DNA from: Chloroflexota bacterium
GTDB lineage: Bacteria > Chloroflexota > Limnocylindria > Limnocylindrales > CSP1-4
DNA length: 64,000 nucleotides
Reading direction: 5' to 3'
Assembly (NCBI GenBank): GCA_005883615.1
Contig: VBEC01000023.1
Span: 1-64,000 of the forward strand
Below are positions 49,014 to 56,511 of the stretch, in pieces. The number at the start of each line of letters is the position of its first letter. Positions within the stretch are counted from its first letter, which is position 1. Below the pieces are notes generated by a model. That model searched no databases. It was not told the DNA's origin and saw only the letters and a program-made list of their open reading frames with translations. The translations under genes were made by a program, and so were the position numbers.

Positions 49014-49798
49014 CAGGCGGCGAACTCGACCAGCTGGCCGTCCACGAGCTCGAACACCCGGCGGTCGATCGGCTCGTCGGCAGCTCCGGAGTGTTCGAGG
49101 ACGAACTCCCCGAACAGCGCAGCAAACTCCTCGTCGCCCGGACGAAGGCTGCCGGCCAGCAAAAGGAGCCGTTCGGGCAGGCCGATCAGGACCCGGCCGC
49201 CCTCTCCCAGTTCGCGCACGAGATGCGCTCGGACCTCGGGCAGGAGGATCCGCGCCGCATCGTTCCCCTCGCCCGTGTCCGATGACAGGAGGCGGCGATG
49301 CCCCGAAACTTCATCGGTCCAGGGAGCGGTCGCCGACCAGGCCGCCAGGTTGGCGATCGCCGCGTCCTGGATGTCCTGCGGGGTAATCCGCCAGGACAGC
49401 AGGTGATCGCCGTTGACGATGATGTCGAAGCCACCGGCGGACATGGCGTAGACGACCGCGAGGCCGCACGGGCCTTCGTCGAGCAGCGGCTGCGTGTAGC
49501 TCTTTCCCTGGGCCGCCGCGAGAGCTTCCAGGTCGACGGCCTCGATCGGCATCCCCTGCGTTCCAACCGGGCGAAAGGCCGGGAGGATCAGACCCGCTGC
49601 GGCGCTCCAGTCGTGCTCAGGCGCCAGGGCGGCCGAGCGATGGGCGGACTCTGCGGGGGGAACGTGGCCGCTGACCGGGGCGTTTGGATCGATTGGCGCG
49701 AGTGGATCGGGCGGGGCGTCGCGCAAGGCTCCTTCCGGCGCAACGTCGTCCAGTTCCGCCGGACGGTGATCCAGGGTCCTCTCAGGGTCGATGTCCAT
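49013..49798 (-). CDS. Conserved hypothetical protein, DUF1444-like
   Basis: 261 aa, function unknown. Residues 1-70 are acidic and disordered. The rest looks folded: AGLILPAFRPVGTQGMPIEA, GPCGLAVVYAMSAGGFDIIV and ARILLPEVRAHLVRELGEGG, then LIGLPERLLLLAGSLRPGDE and EFAALFGEFVLEHSGAADEP. The last two stretches resemble DUF1444 proteins, but I cannot confirm that. GGAGG precedes ATG 49798, and the stop overlaps the paaG start, so it is coupled to paaG. A phenylacetate role is only suggested by position. Confidence 0.65.
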   Translation of the reverse strand: MDIDPERTLDHRPAELDDVAPEGALRDAPPDPLAPIDPNAPVSGHVPPAESAHRSAALAPEHDWSAAAGLILPAFRPVGTQGMPIEAVDLEALAAAQGKSYTQPLLDEGPCGLAVVYAMSAGGFDIIVNGDHLLSWRITPQDIQDAAIANLAAWSATAPWTDEVSGHRRLLSSDTGEGNDAARILLPEVRAHLVRELGEGGRVLIGLPERLLLLAGSLRPGDEEFAALFGEFVLEHSGAADEPIDRRVFELVDGQLVEFAA

Positions 49799-49807
49799 CA
49801 GATCCTC

Positions 49808-49839
49808 CGTGCGTCCCGGATCCGCGTGCGTCCCGGATC
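49808..49839. repeat. 17-bp-period direct repeat in the leader of the DUF1444-like gene
   Basis: Two copies of CGTGCGTCCCGGATC (49808-49822 and 49825-49839) lie between the stop of the crotonase gene and the Shine-Dalgarno of the next gene. It is probably a slippage duplication in a spacer. No function is seen. Confidence 0.9.
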
Positions 49840-49858
49840 ATGCCCATCCCGGAATGGC

Positions 49859-50698
49859 TCAGCCGCCCCTGAAGGCCGGCGCCCGTTTCTCGACGAAGGC
49901 AGCCATCCCTTCGGACTGGTCGTCCGTCGCGAACAACAGGAAGAAATTGCGTCTCTCCAGCTCGAGCCCCACCGACAGCGGCAGCTCGAACGCGCCGTTG
50001 ACCGCATTCTTGGCGGCCATCACGGCGAGAGGCGCCTGCGCCGAGACGCGGCCGGCGAGCTCGAGCGCGGCGTCCAGCGTCTCCTCGGCGGGGACGACCG
50101 CGGTCAACAGGCCCATCAGCTCGGCCTCGCGAGCGGTCATGGTCCGCCCGGTCAGGATGAGCTCCATCGCCCTGGCCTTTCCGATCGCCCTGGTCAACCG
50201 TTGCGTGCCGCCCGCCCCAGGCATCACCCCGAGGCGAATCTCGGGCTGCCCGAACTGCGCGTCCTCGGCCGCCACGATCATGTCACAGGCCATCGCGAGC
50301 TCGCAGCCGCCCCCCAGGGCGACGCCACGGACGGCCGCGATAAGCGGTGTGCGCACCGCCTTGATCCGCTCCCAGCGCGCGAACTCGTTGTTGCCGAGCA
50401 GGGTCACGGGTGTCTGCCGCGCCAATTCGCGAATGTCCGCTCCGGCGGCGAATGCCCGCTCGCCAGAGCCGGTGACGACGATGCAGTGGCAGGCGGGATC
50501 GGCATCGAGCGTCTCGAGCGCGTCGACGAGTTGCCTGAGCAGCTCGAAGTCGAGGGCATTCAATACGTCGGGGCGATCCAGGGTGATCAGCGCGACGTGC
50601 TCCATGGATGCCGCCCGCTGCGTCCCGCCGCCCGATGGCGCAGGCGCAGGGAAGTCGACCCGGATGTAGCGTGCCACGCCCGTCGTCGCCTCCGTCAC
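49859..50698 (-). CDS. Enoyl-CoA hydratase (PaaF-like)
   Basis: 279-aa crotonase. ALITLDRPDVLNALDFELLR opens the fold; TGSGERAFAAGADIRELARQ and VRGVALGGGCELAMACDMIV form the oxyanion hole with the first Glu. FGQPEIRLGVMPGAGGTQRL has the second Glu and the classical hydratase motif. Both catalytic acids are present, so this is a true hydratase, likely acting on 2,3-dehydroadipyl-CoA. The first 30 residues are a Pro/Gly-rich leader; GTG 50698 or a start near residue 32 are both possible. Confidence 0.88.
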   Translation of the reverse strand: MTEATTGVARYIRVDFPAPAPSGGGTQRAASMEHVALITLDRPDVLNALDFELLRQLVDALETLDADPACHCIVVTGSGERAFAAGADIRELARQTPVTLLGNNEFARWERIKAVRTPLIAAVRGVALGGGCELAMACDMIVAAEDAQFGQPEIRLGVMPGAGGTQRLTRAIGKARAMELILTGRTMTAREAELMGLLTAVVPAEETLDAALELAGRVSAQAPLAVMAAKNAVNGAFELPLSVGLELERRNFFLLFATDDQSEGMAAFVEKRAPAFRGG

Positions 50699-50785
50699 CC
50701 AGTGCCTCCCTCGCGGTGCCTGTCCCGCGACAGTATCTCCCGCCCGTGTCCGCCCTGTCGTGGCCTGCAGGCCAGGTCAGCCCGG

Positions 50786-51601
50786 CTAGCGGCCTGCCCG
50801 ATCATCGGCGATCTCTTCGGTGCTGCGATAGAAGGCTGCCGCGGCCTCATTGAACAGTCCCGGGCGGCGAGAGACGACTTCGTGCGGGCAGTCGGGCACG
50901 ACGAGCAGGCGACCGTCCGGCAGGGTGCGCGCCAGGCCCCACGCGTGGTCGACCGGGGTGAACGGGTCTCGGTCACCAACTGCCACGAGAGCCGGGGCGT
51001 CGGCCCCTCGAAGGTCGCGTGACGACAGCAGCGGCTGCGTCCGAACATCTTCCGAAATGGCCGGCAGGAGGTTGCGCCAGGCATCGGTTCCCTGGTACGG
51101 ATCGTGCCTTCGCGCGAGGATCCCCGCCCGGGCCGGGTCGTTGCGGTCGATCCACTCGGGATCCATCAGCCGTCGGGCCACGCTCGCCCGCGGCTCCCGT
51201 TCGGTGGTGATGCCGATGACGATCAGCGTGCGGACCCGTTCCGGGTGGCGAGTGGCGAAAGTCAACGCCGTCATTGCGCCCATCGAGAACCCGAGGAGGT
51301 GGAAGGTGTCGAGGCTGAGCGCGTCGGCGAACGCGCCAAGGTCCTCGACGAGCATCTCCGTCGAGAAGCCGAGTCGGGCGTCCCACGGAGTCGTCGCGTG
51401 GCCGCGGGCGTCCGGCAGGTAGCACCTGAAGCCCCTGGCAAACAGCGGCAGCTGCGCGGCGAAGTCCTCCCGGCCGCTGGAGGTGGCGCTGTGAAGGAGG
51501 ATCACCGGCGGCCCGCTGCCGTGAGCGTCGTAGCCGACCTGGAGCTCGTTGGCCTGGACCGTGAACATCGGTGCGCTGGGCACCGTCGCGGGATGGGCCA
51601 C
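50786..51601 (-). CDS. Alpha/beta hydrolase
   Basis: 271 aa with the full catalytic triad: Ser in LLGFSMGAMTALTFATRHPE, Asp in VGDRDPFTPVDHAW and His in PDCPHEVVSRRPGLF. The oxyanion region is PPVILLHSATSSGREDF. It resembles 3-oxoadipate enol-lactonase and related esterases; the substrate is not evident. GTG 51601 overlaps the flavin reductase stop by one base; ATG 51568 is a shorter alternative. Confidence 0.85.
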   Translation of the reverse strand: MAHPATVPSAPMFTVQANELQVGYDAHGSGPPVILLHSATSSGREDFAAQLPLFARGFRCYLPDARGHATTPWDARLGFSTEMLVEDLGAFADALSLDTFHLLGFSMGAMTALTFATRHPERVRTLIVIGITTEREPRASVARRLMDPEWIDRNDPARAGILARRHDPYQGTDAWRNLLPAISEDVRTQPLLSSRDLRGADAPALVAVGDRDPFTPVDHAWGLARTLPDGRLLVVPDCPHEVVSRRPGLFNEAAAAFYRSTEEIADDRAGR

Positions 51602-52125
51602 TAGTCCGCTTTGCCCTCGGGCACCACGCTCTCTGCTCGTTCGACCCGCAGATACCGACGCCGGTAATAGAGCAGCGGCATCGCGTGGTGCTCCTGGTTG
51701 GCAAGCGAATCGACCCGCGCGATGAACAGGTCGTGGTCTCCCACCGAATACCTCTCCGCCACGGTGCACTCCAGGGTCGCGATCGACCCATCGATCAGCG
51801 GCAGGCCCGTCGGCCCGGGGTGCCATCGGGTCCCGCAGAACTCGTCCCGCCCGGGCGAAACCGGGGCGCCGGCGAAGCAGTCGGCGATCGCCTGCTGGTC
51901 CTCCCCCATGACGTTCACGGCGTACCGTCCGGCGGCGCGAACCGTCGGCGTGATCTTGCGCCGCCGATCGAGGGCAACCATGACCAGCGGTGGCTCGAGC
52001 GAGACCGAGCTCAGCGCGTTTACTGTGATGCCCCATGGCCGCTCGCCTTCGAGCGCCGTCACCACCGTCACGCCGGTCGCGAAATGGCCCATGACCTTGC
52101 GAAACGTGTCGGCGCTGAACTCCAT
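51601..52125 (-). CDS. Flavin reductase-like (HpaC-type) protein
   Basis: 174-aa FMN/FAD-binding protein of the flavin reductase family. MGHFATGVTVVTALEGERPW and GITVNALSSVSLEPPLVMVA are the diagnostic flavin-binding start. AAGRYAVNVMGEDQQAIADC, GRDEFCGTRWHPG and GDHDLFIARVDSLANQEHHA follow. Such proteins supply reduced flavin to a monooxygenase. TACACT lies seven bases before ATG 52125 (leaderless-type). It is the first gene of this minus-strand run. Confidence 0.9.
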   Translation of the reverse strand: MEFSADTFRKVMGHFATGVTVVTALEGERPWGITVNALSSVSLEPPLVMVALDRRRKITPTVRAAGRYAVNVMGEDQQAIADCFAGAPVSPGRDEFCGTRWHPGPTGLPLIDGSIATLECTVAERYSVGDHDLFIARVDSLANQEHHAMPLLYYRRRYLRVERAESVVPEGKAD

Positions 52126-52177
52126 CGCTCCCAGTGTAGGAGAGGGGATCGCTCGGGCCCGCCTCTACAATCCGTGC
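52126..52177. promoter_or_regulatory. Divergent leaderless-type promoters between flavin reductase and fumC
   Basis: 52 bp between start codons. Minus TACACT (52138-52133) ends seven bases before ATG 52125. Plus TACAAT (52166-52171) ends six bases before ATG 52178. Confidence 0.6.
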
Positions 52178-53608
52178 ATGCCCGACCCGTCAGATACAGC
52201 CGGTCCGACCCGCACGGAGACACGCATGGAGCGCGACTCGATGGGCGAGGTCCAGGTGCCGGCTGACGCGCTTTACGGCGCTTCGACGCAGCGCGCGGTG
52301 CTCAACTTCCCGATCTCGGGCCAGTCCTTTCCGCGGCGCTTCCTGCGCGCGATGGCGTTGATCAAGCGAGCCGCGGCCGAGACGAACGCAGACCTGCGAC
52401 TGCTCGACCAGGCGAAGGCGGACGCCATCGCTTCGGCGGCGGCCGAGGTCGCCGAGGGGGGCAACGACGATCAGTTCCCCATCGACGTGTATCAGACCGG
52501 ATCCGGCACGTCCACGAATACGAACTTCAACGAGGTGATCGCCCACCTCGCCACGGAGCGGTTGGACGGAGGCGCGACGGTCCATCCCAATGACGACGTC
52601 AATCGCTGTCAGAGCTCCAACGATGTCGTGCCGACGGCGATGCAGCTGGCGGCCGCGATGGCGATCGAGGAGGAGCTGCTGCCGGCCCTCGAGCGACTGC
52701 GTACTGCTATCGAAGCCAAGGCCGACGAGTTCTGGCCGATCGTCAAGACGGGGCGCACGCACCTCCAGGACGCAACGCCGATCCGACTTGGCCAGGAATT
52801 CCGGGGTTATGCAGGCCAGCTCGAGGAGTCGATCCGTCGGGCGAAGGCCGCCCAGTCGGAGCTGCTCGTGGTCCCTCTTGGTGGGACGGCAGTGGGAACG
52901 GGGATCAATGCACATCCCGAGTTCGCGAAGCGCACGACGCGTCGGCTCTCGAAGTCGACAGGACTCGAAGTCCGGGAGGCCGAAAATCACTTCCACGCCC
53001 AGGGCTCCCTGGACGCGGTGATTGCCGCTCACGGCGGCCTGCGAACGATCGCGCTGTCGCTCTGGAAGATCGCCTCCGATGTCCGGCTGATGGGAATGGG
53101 GCCACGGGCGGGTATCGGCGAGCTCGCCCTGCCGGAGACGCAGCCGGGGTCCTCGATCATGCCTGGCAAGGTGAATCCGGTGATCGTCGAGAGCCTGACG
53201 ATGGTCGTGGCGCGCGTCGTCGGCAACGACGCCACCATCGCCTTCTGTCAGACCGGCAGCTTCCTCGAGTTGAATGTGATGATGCCTGTGGCCGCCGTCT
53301 CGCTGCTCGAGTCCATCTCGTTGTTGGCCGCCTCGGCGCGGAATTTCGCGACGCGCGCGATTGACGGGCTGCAAGCCACGGACCGCGGGCCTCACCTCGT
53401 CGAGCAGGGCTTGATGCTGGCCACGGCGCTCGCTCCCGTCATCGGTTACGACGAAGCCGCCAAGCTCGCCAAGGAAGCACTGCGCACGGGGCGCACCATT
53501 CGCGAACTGGCGGTCGAGCGTGGCATCGCTGCCGATCGCCTGGACGAGATCCTGGATCCCGCCCGAATGACCGAGCCGGGCTTCGACCATGGCGGAGAGG
53601 GCGGCTGA
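52178..53608 (+). CDS. fumC: Class II fumarate hydratase (fumarase C)
   Basis: 476-aa enzyme of the TCA cycle, interconverting fumarate and L-malate. The class II signature GSSIMPGKVNPVIVESLTMV is present, with the flexible loop Ser. TGSGTSTNTNFNEVIAHLAT, HPNDDVNRCQSSNDVVPTAM and KTGRTHLQDATPIRLGQEFR are the other three substrate-binding regions. The first 18 residues (MPDPSDTAGPTRTETRME) are an extension. TACAAT ends six bases before the ATG, a clear leaderless-type promoter. Confidence 0.95.
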   Translation: MPDPSDTAGPTRTETRMERDSMGEVQVPADALYGASTQRAVLNFPISGQSFPRRFLRAMALIKRAAAETNADLRLLDQAKADAIASAAAEVAEGGNDDQFPIDVYQTGSGTSTNTNFNEVIAHLATERLDGGATVHPNDDVNRCQSSNDVVPTAMQLAAAMAIEEELLPALERLRTAIEAKADEFWPIVKTGRTHLQDATPIRLGQEFRGYAGQLEESIRRAKAAQSELLVVPLGGTAVGTGINAHPEFAKRTTRRLSKSTGLEVREAENHFHAQGSLDAVIAAHGGLRTIALSLWKIASDVRLMGMGPRAGIGELALPETQPGSSIMPGKVNPVIVESLTMVVARVVGNDATIAFCQTGSFLELNVMMPVAAVSLLESISLLAASARNFATRAIDGLQATDRGPHLVEQGLMLATALAPVIGYDEAAKLAKEALRTGRTIRELAVERGIAADRLDEILDPARMTEPGFDHGGEGG

Positions 53609-53669
53609 CCCCCAGCCTTCGAGACTCAGCCTTCGAGGCGACGGACCGGTCACGTTACAATCCCGCCCG

Positions 53670-54452
53670 ATGACGGAGCCTCGCGCCTGGGATCGCGCTG
53701 CGCTCGTGCCCGCCCCGCGCGAAGGCAGGCGGCCACGGCCGGAGATGGTCGCGCTCGAACCTGGCATCCCGACCGTCGCCCAGCTGTTCACCTTCATGCG
53801 CGATGCCGAACTGCGCTTCGACGCACTGCGCATGCGGATCGAGGAGCACACCGCCACGGCGCGCGGCGACCACCTCGTCGTGATGAATCTCCTGATGCGC
53901 CATCCCGGCCAGGCGCGCGTCACCACCTCGGAGCCCGAGCGCGGCATAGCCAGCAACTTCGACCTCTGGATCTCCGACGGTGAGACGGTTCGGACCTACT
54001 CCGCTCAGCACAAGCTCGGCACCGAGCGGCCGGTTCGCCATGCCGTGCGCGGCCTGGACGGGGACTTTCCCGGCATGTCGCGCGTCTACTGGCCGCGCAC
54101 GACTTTGCCCATGGAGACGCTGCCGGATCTTTTCGTCCATCCGGCCGGCTACTGCCAGAACGTCCTCGCCACAGGCCGGTGTCACATTGCGGGCACCGCG
54201 GAAGTGCTCGACCGTGAGGCAATCCAGCTGGATTGCGAGCATCCCCGGACCATCGAGGTCTCCGCCGACAGGCCTGACTTCCGCATTTCGATGACGGTCG
54301 ATCGCGCCACCGGCATCATCACCCGCCTGATCGAGTCGATCGGCGGCGAGGTCACCCGCCTTGCGGAGGTGGTCGATCTCGGCCCCGACGCTCCGCTGCC
54401 GCCAACGGCCTTCGAGTTCTCGTTCCCATCGGGAACGACGATGCTCTTCTAG
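53670..54452 (+). CDS. LolA-fold-like protein, unknown function
   Basis: 260 aa, no known family with certainty. The sequence follows the pattern of outer-membrane lipoprotein-sorting (LolA/RseB-like) folds: MRDAELRFDALRMRIEEHTA, then FDLWISDGETVRTYSAQHKL, LPDLFVHPAGYCQNVL and FRISMTVDRATGIITRLIES, ending PPTAFEFSFPSGTTMLF. There is no signal peptide or membrane helix, so it would be cytoplasmic, unusual for this fold. It contains two Cys near 168-174. TACAAT ends eight bases before ATG 53670. Confidence 0.6.
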   Translation: MTEPRAWDRAALVPAPREGRRPRPEMVALEPGIPTVAQLFTFMRDAELRFDALRMRIEEHTATARGDHLVVMNLLMRHPGQARVTTSEPERGIASNFDLWISDGETVRTYSAQHKLGTERPVRHAVRGLDGDFPGMSRVYWPRTTLPMETLPDLFVHPAGYCQNVLATGRCHIAGTAEVLDREAIQLDCEHPRTIEVSADRPDFRISMTVDRATGIITRLIESIGGEVTRLAEVVDLGPDAPLPPTAFEFSFPSGTTMLF

Positions 54453-54686
54453 CGCGGGCGGACGGTCCTCGGCTCTCGGTCAGTGGGGGCTTGCGCCCTC
54501 TCGTATAGTCGCCGCATTGCAGCCGGCCACCCCCGGCGCAGTGGAGGTCGAGGGAACGCCGCGGGACCGGCGCGAGTGGTGGCTCGATTCCGTCCCGGTG
54601 CAAGGAGGTCTCGCCACGCGGGCGAGGTGAAGCTGCGGATAGCGTCCTGCGGCAGCCTTTCGCTCGTCGTTGAGAGGGAGGATTCC
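54453..54686 (+). promoter_or_regulatory. Long 5' leader and promoter of the amino acid permease gene
   Basis: A -10 candidate TATAGT (54504-54509) predicts a start near 54516, giving a leader of about 170 nt. The leader has a perfect AAGGAGGT (54602-54609), then a 6-bp hairpin CTCGCC/GGCGAG (54610-54626), then a GTG (54627) in frame with the permease. The likelier start ATG 54687 has its own AGAGGGAGGA. No known riboswitch class is recognised. Confidence 0.45.
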
Positions 54687-56375
54687 ATGGCTCAGACCCG
54701 CGAGCAGCAGATCCAGCAGGACGTCAAGGATCTGCACACGCTCGGCTACGCGCAGGAGCTGTTCCGTTCGATGGGCGGCTTCAGCAACTTCGCGATCAGC
54801 TTCTCGATCATCTCGATCCTTACGGGTGCGGTCATCCTGTACGACTACGGGCTGGCCTGGGCGGGTACGGCCGCGGTGCTGATTGGCTGGCCCCTGGTGA
54901 CCGTCTTCGTGCTACTGATCGCGGCGTCCATGGGTGAGATCGCCTCGGCCTATCCCACCGCTGGCGGTCTGTACTACTGGGCGTCCAGGATGAAGAACAA
55001 GAACTGGGGCTGGTGGACGGCGTGGCTCAATCTCATCGGCCAGTTCGCCATCGTGGCCGGCATCAACTACGCCGCCGCGGGCTTCATCAACGGCACGATC
55101 GTCACGCCCCTGCTCGCCAACGCGGGCGTCGCGTACGGCAATACGTCTGCAGTCCTTGGGCAGACATGGCTGACCGGCCAGCTCGTGACGATGGGCCTGA
55201 TCATGCTCGTCCAGCTCGCCCTGAACGTGGTCGGGGTCAACCTCGTGTCCTTCCTGAACCAGGTGAGCGTGTGGTGGCATATCGCCATCGTCGCGGCTGT
55301 GGTCGTCCTCATCGTCCTGGTCGGCAAGCCCGACATCTCAGGGCTGAAGCTCTTTGCGATCCAGCCACTCGACACCGCAGGCTCGTGGGCCAACAACATC
55401 GGGCCCGTCAGCCTCAATTACGGTGCCGCGACCAGCTACCCGCTGATCCTGGCATTTTTCTTCTCGCTGCTCCAGGCGAACTGGACGTATACGGGGTATG
55501 ACGCATCGGCCCACGTGGCCGAGGAGACAGTCGGTGCGCGGGTCTCGAGCGCGTGGGGCGTTTTCCTGTCGGTGGCCGTCTCGGCGGTCGTCGGGTTCGT
55601 GTTCCTGCTCGCGCTGACGACCCACCTGCCCAATCTCGGTGCGCTCTTTCCAGCCGACCCAAAGGCGCTCGGCGGCGCAGATTCGAGCCAGTACTACTTT
55701 GGTGGCGGAGTCGCCGTGATCTCGATCCTGAAGTACAACCTGGACCAGATCGCGATCCTGGGGGTCGGGCTTGGAGACTTGCTCGCCGCCGGTATTGCCA
55801 TCGCCATGTGGTTCTGCGGCCTGGCTTCGATCGCCGCAGCCGGCCGGATGCTGTTCGCCTTCAGTCGTGACGATGGGCTGCCGGCAGCCGGCTGGCTCAA
55901 GAAGGTTTCGCACCGCTACCGGACGCCCACCAACTCGCTGATTGCGATCGTTCTCGTGGCGTGGCTGTTCACCCTCGCGGCCGGCGTCGTGGGCGGCGGT
56001 CAGGCCATCGTCATCGTGACGGCCGTGAGCACCATCTTCCTGTACGCCGCGTACGGGATCTGCATCTACCTGGGTGCGACGACCACCGACTGGCTCAAGG
56101 AGCGGGTGTGGAGTCTGGGCCGCTGGTCCAAGCCGGTCGCTTGGTTGGCCGTCTTCTGGGTCGTTGTCCTGATGGTCCTGTTCTCCTTCCCAACGTCGGG
56201 CAACATCTCCTGGCCGTTCATGGCAGTCACGGGCTTGTTCCTGCTCATCTACTACTACGGCTGGGCCCGCGCTCGCTTCCAGGGCCCGCGGGTGATGGGC
56301 CAGGAAGAAGAGCTCACGGAAATCGAGCGCGAGTTCGAGCACGCGGCCGAGCAGCTGGGCGGTGCGCCCGCCTGA
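54687..56375 (+). CDS. APC-superfamily amino acid/polyamine permease
   Basis: 562-aa permease with about 12-14 helices. LGYAQELFRSMGGFSNFAIS (residues 19-38) is the typical first-helix entry of the amino acid-GABA permease branch. ASMGEIASAYPTAGGLYYWA is the helix-3 substrate-binding consensus; NWTYTGYDASAHVAEETVGA and GRMLFAFSRDDGLPAAGWLK are conserved later. The C-terminus is acidic and helical. It sits 136 bp upstream of a glutamine-synthetase-family gene, which fits uptake of an amine or amino acid that is then gamma-glutamylated. The exact substrate cannot be told. Confidence 0.9.
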   Translation: MAQTREQQIQQDVKDLHTLGYAQELFRSMGGFSNFAISFSIISILTGAVILYDYGLAWAGTAAVLIGWPLVTVFVLLIAASMGEIASAYPTAGGLYYWASRMKNKNWGWWTAWLNLIGQFAIVAGINYAAAGFINGTIVTPLLANAGVAYGNTSAVLGQTWLTGQLVTMGLIMLVQLALNVVGVNLVSFLNQVSVWWHIAIVAAVVVLIVLVGKPDISGLKLFAIQPLDTAGSWANNIGPVSLNYGAATSYPLILAFFFSLLQANWTYTGYDASAHVAEETVGARVSSAWGVFLSVAVSAVVGFVFLLALTTHLPNLGALFPADPKALGGADSSQYYFGGGVAVISILKYNLDQIAILGVGLGDLLAAGIAIAMWFCGLASIAAAGRMLFAFSRDDGLPAAGWLKKVSHRYRTPTNSLIAIVLVAWLFTLAAGVVGGGQAIVIVTAVSTIFLYAAYGICIYLGATTTDWLKERVWSLGRWSKPVAWLAVFWVVVLMVLFSFPTSGNISWPFMAVTGLFLLIYYYGWARARFQGPRVMGQEEELTEIEREFEHAAEQLGGAPA

Positions 56376-56385
56376 GCGACCGAAG

Positions 56386-56404
56386 GCCGGGCAGGCTGCC
56401 CGGC
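56386..56404 (+). promoter_or_regulatory. Hairpin between permease and glutamine-synthetase-like gene
   Basis: Perfect 8-bp stem GCCGGGCA/TGCCCGGC with a 3-base loop directly after the permease stop. No T-run follows, so it is a weak attenuator or mRNA stabiliser at most. A further GC-rich inverted stretch lies near 56425-56452. Confidence 0.5.
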
Positions 56405-56511
56405 AGCGAAAACAGATGCTTCGAGGGGCCGGCCGGCCAGTCTGGTCGGCCCTCCGAATCGACGGAGCCGGACCGAGCCGGAGGAAGTCGGGTGGAGCCG
56501 CAGGAGATGCC

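Noticed and set aside
49808-49839. The 17-bp-period repeat as a regulator-binding site
   Set aside because: It is a simple direct duplication with no dyad; slippage is the simpler explanation.
40284-52125. Horizontally acquired catabolic island
   Set aside because: Base composition and codon style look the same as the flanks; no integrase, tRNA junction or direct repeats frame it.
54516-54686. Permease leader as a known riboswitch (glutamine, guanidine or polyamine type)
   Set aside because: I could not match any conserved core; only a small hairpin and SD sequences are visible.
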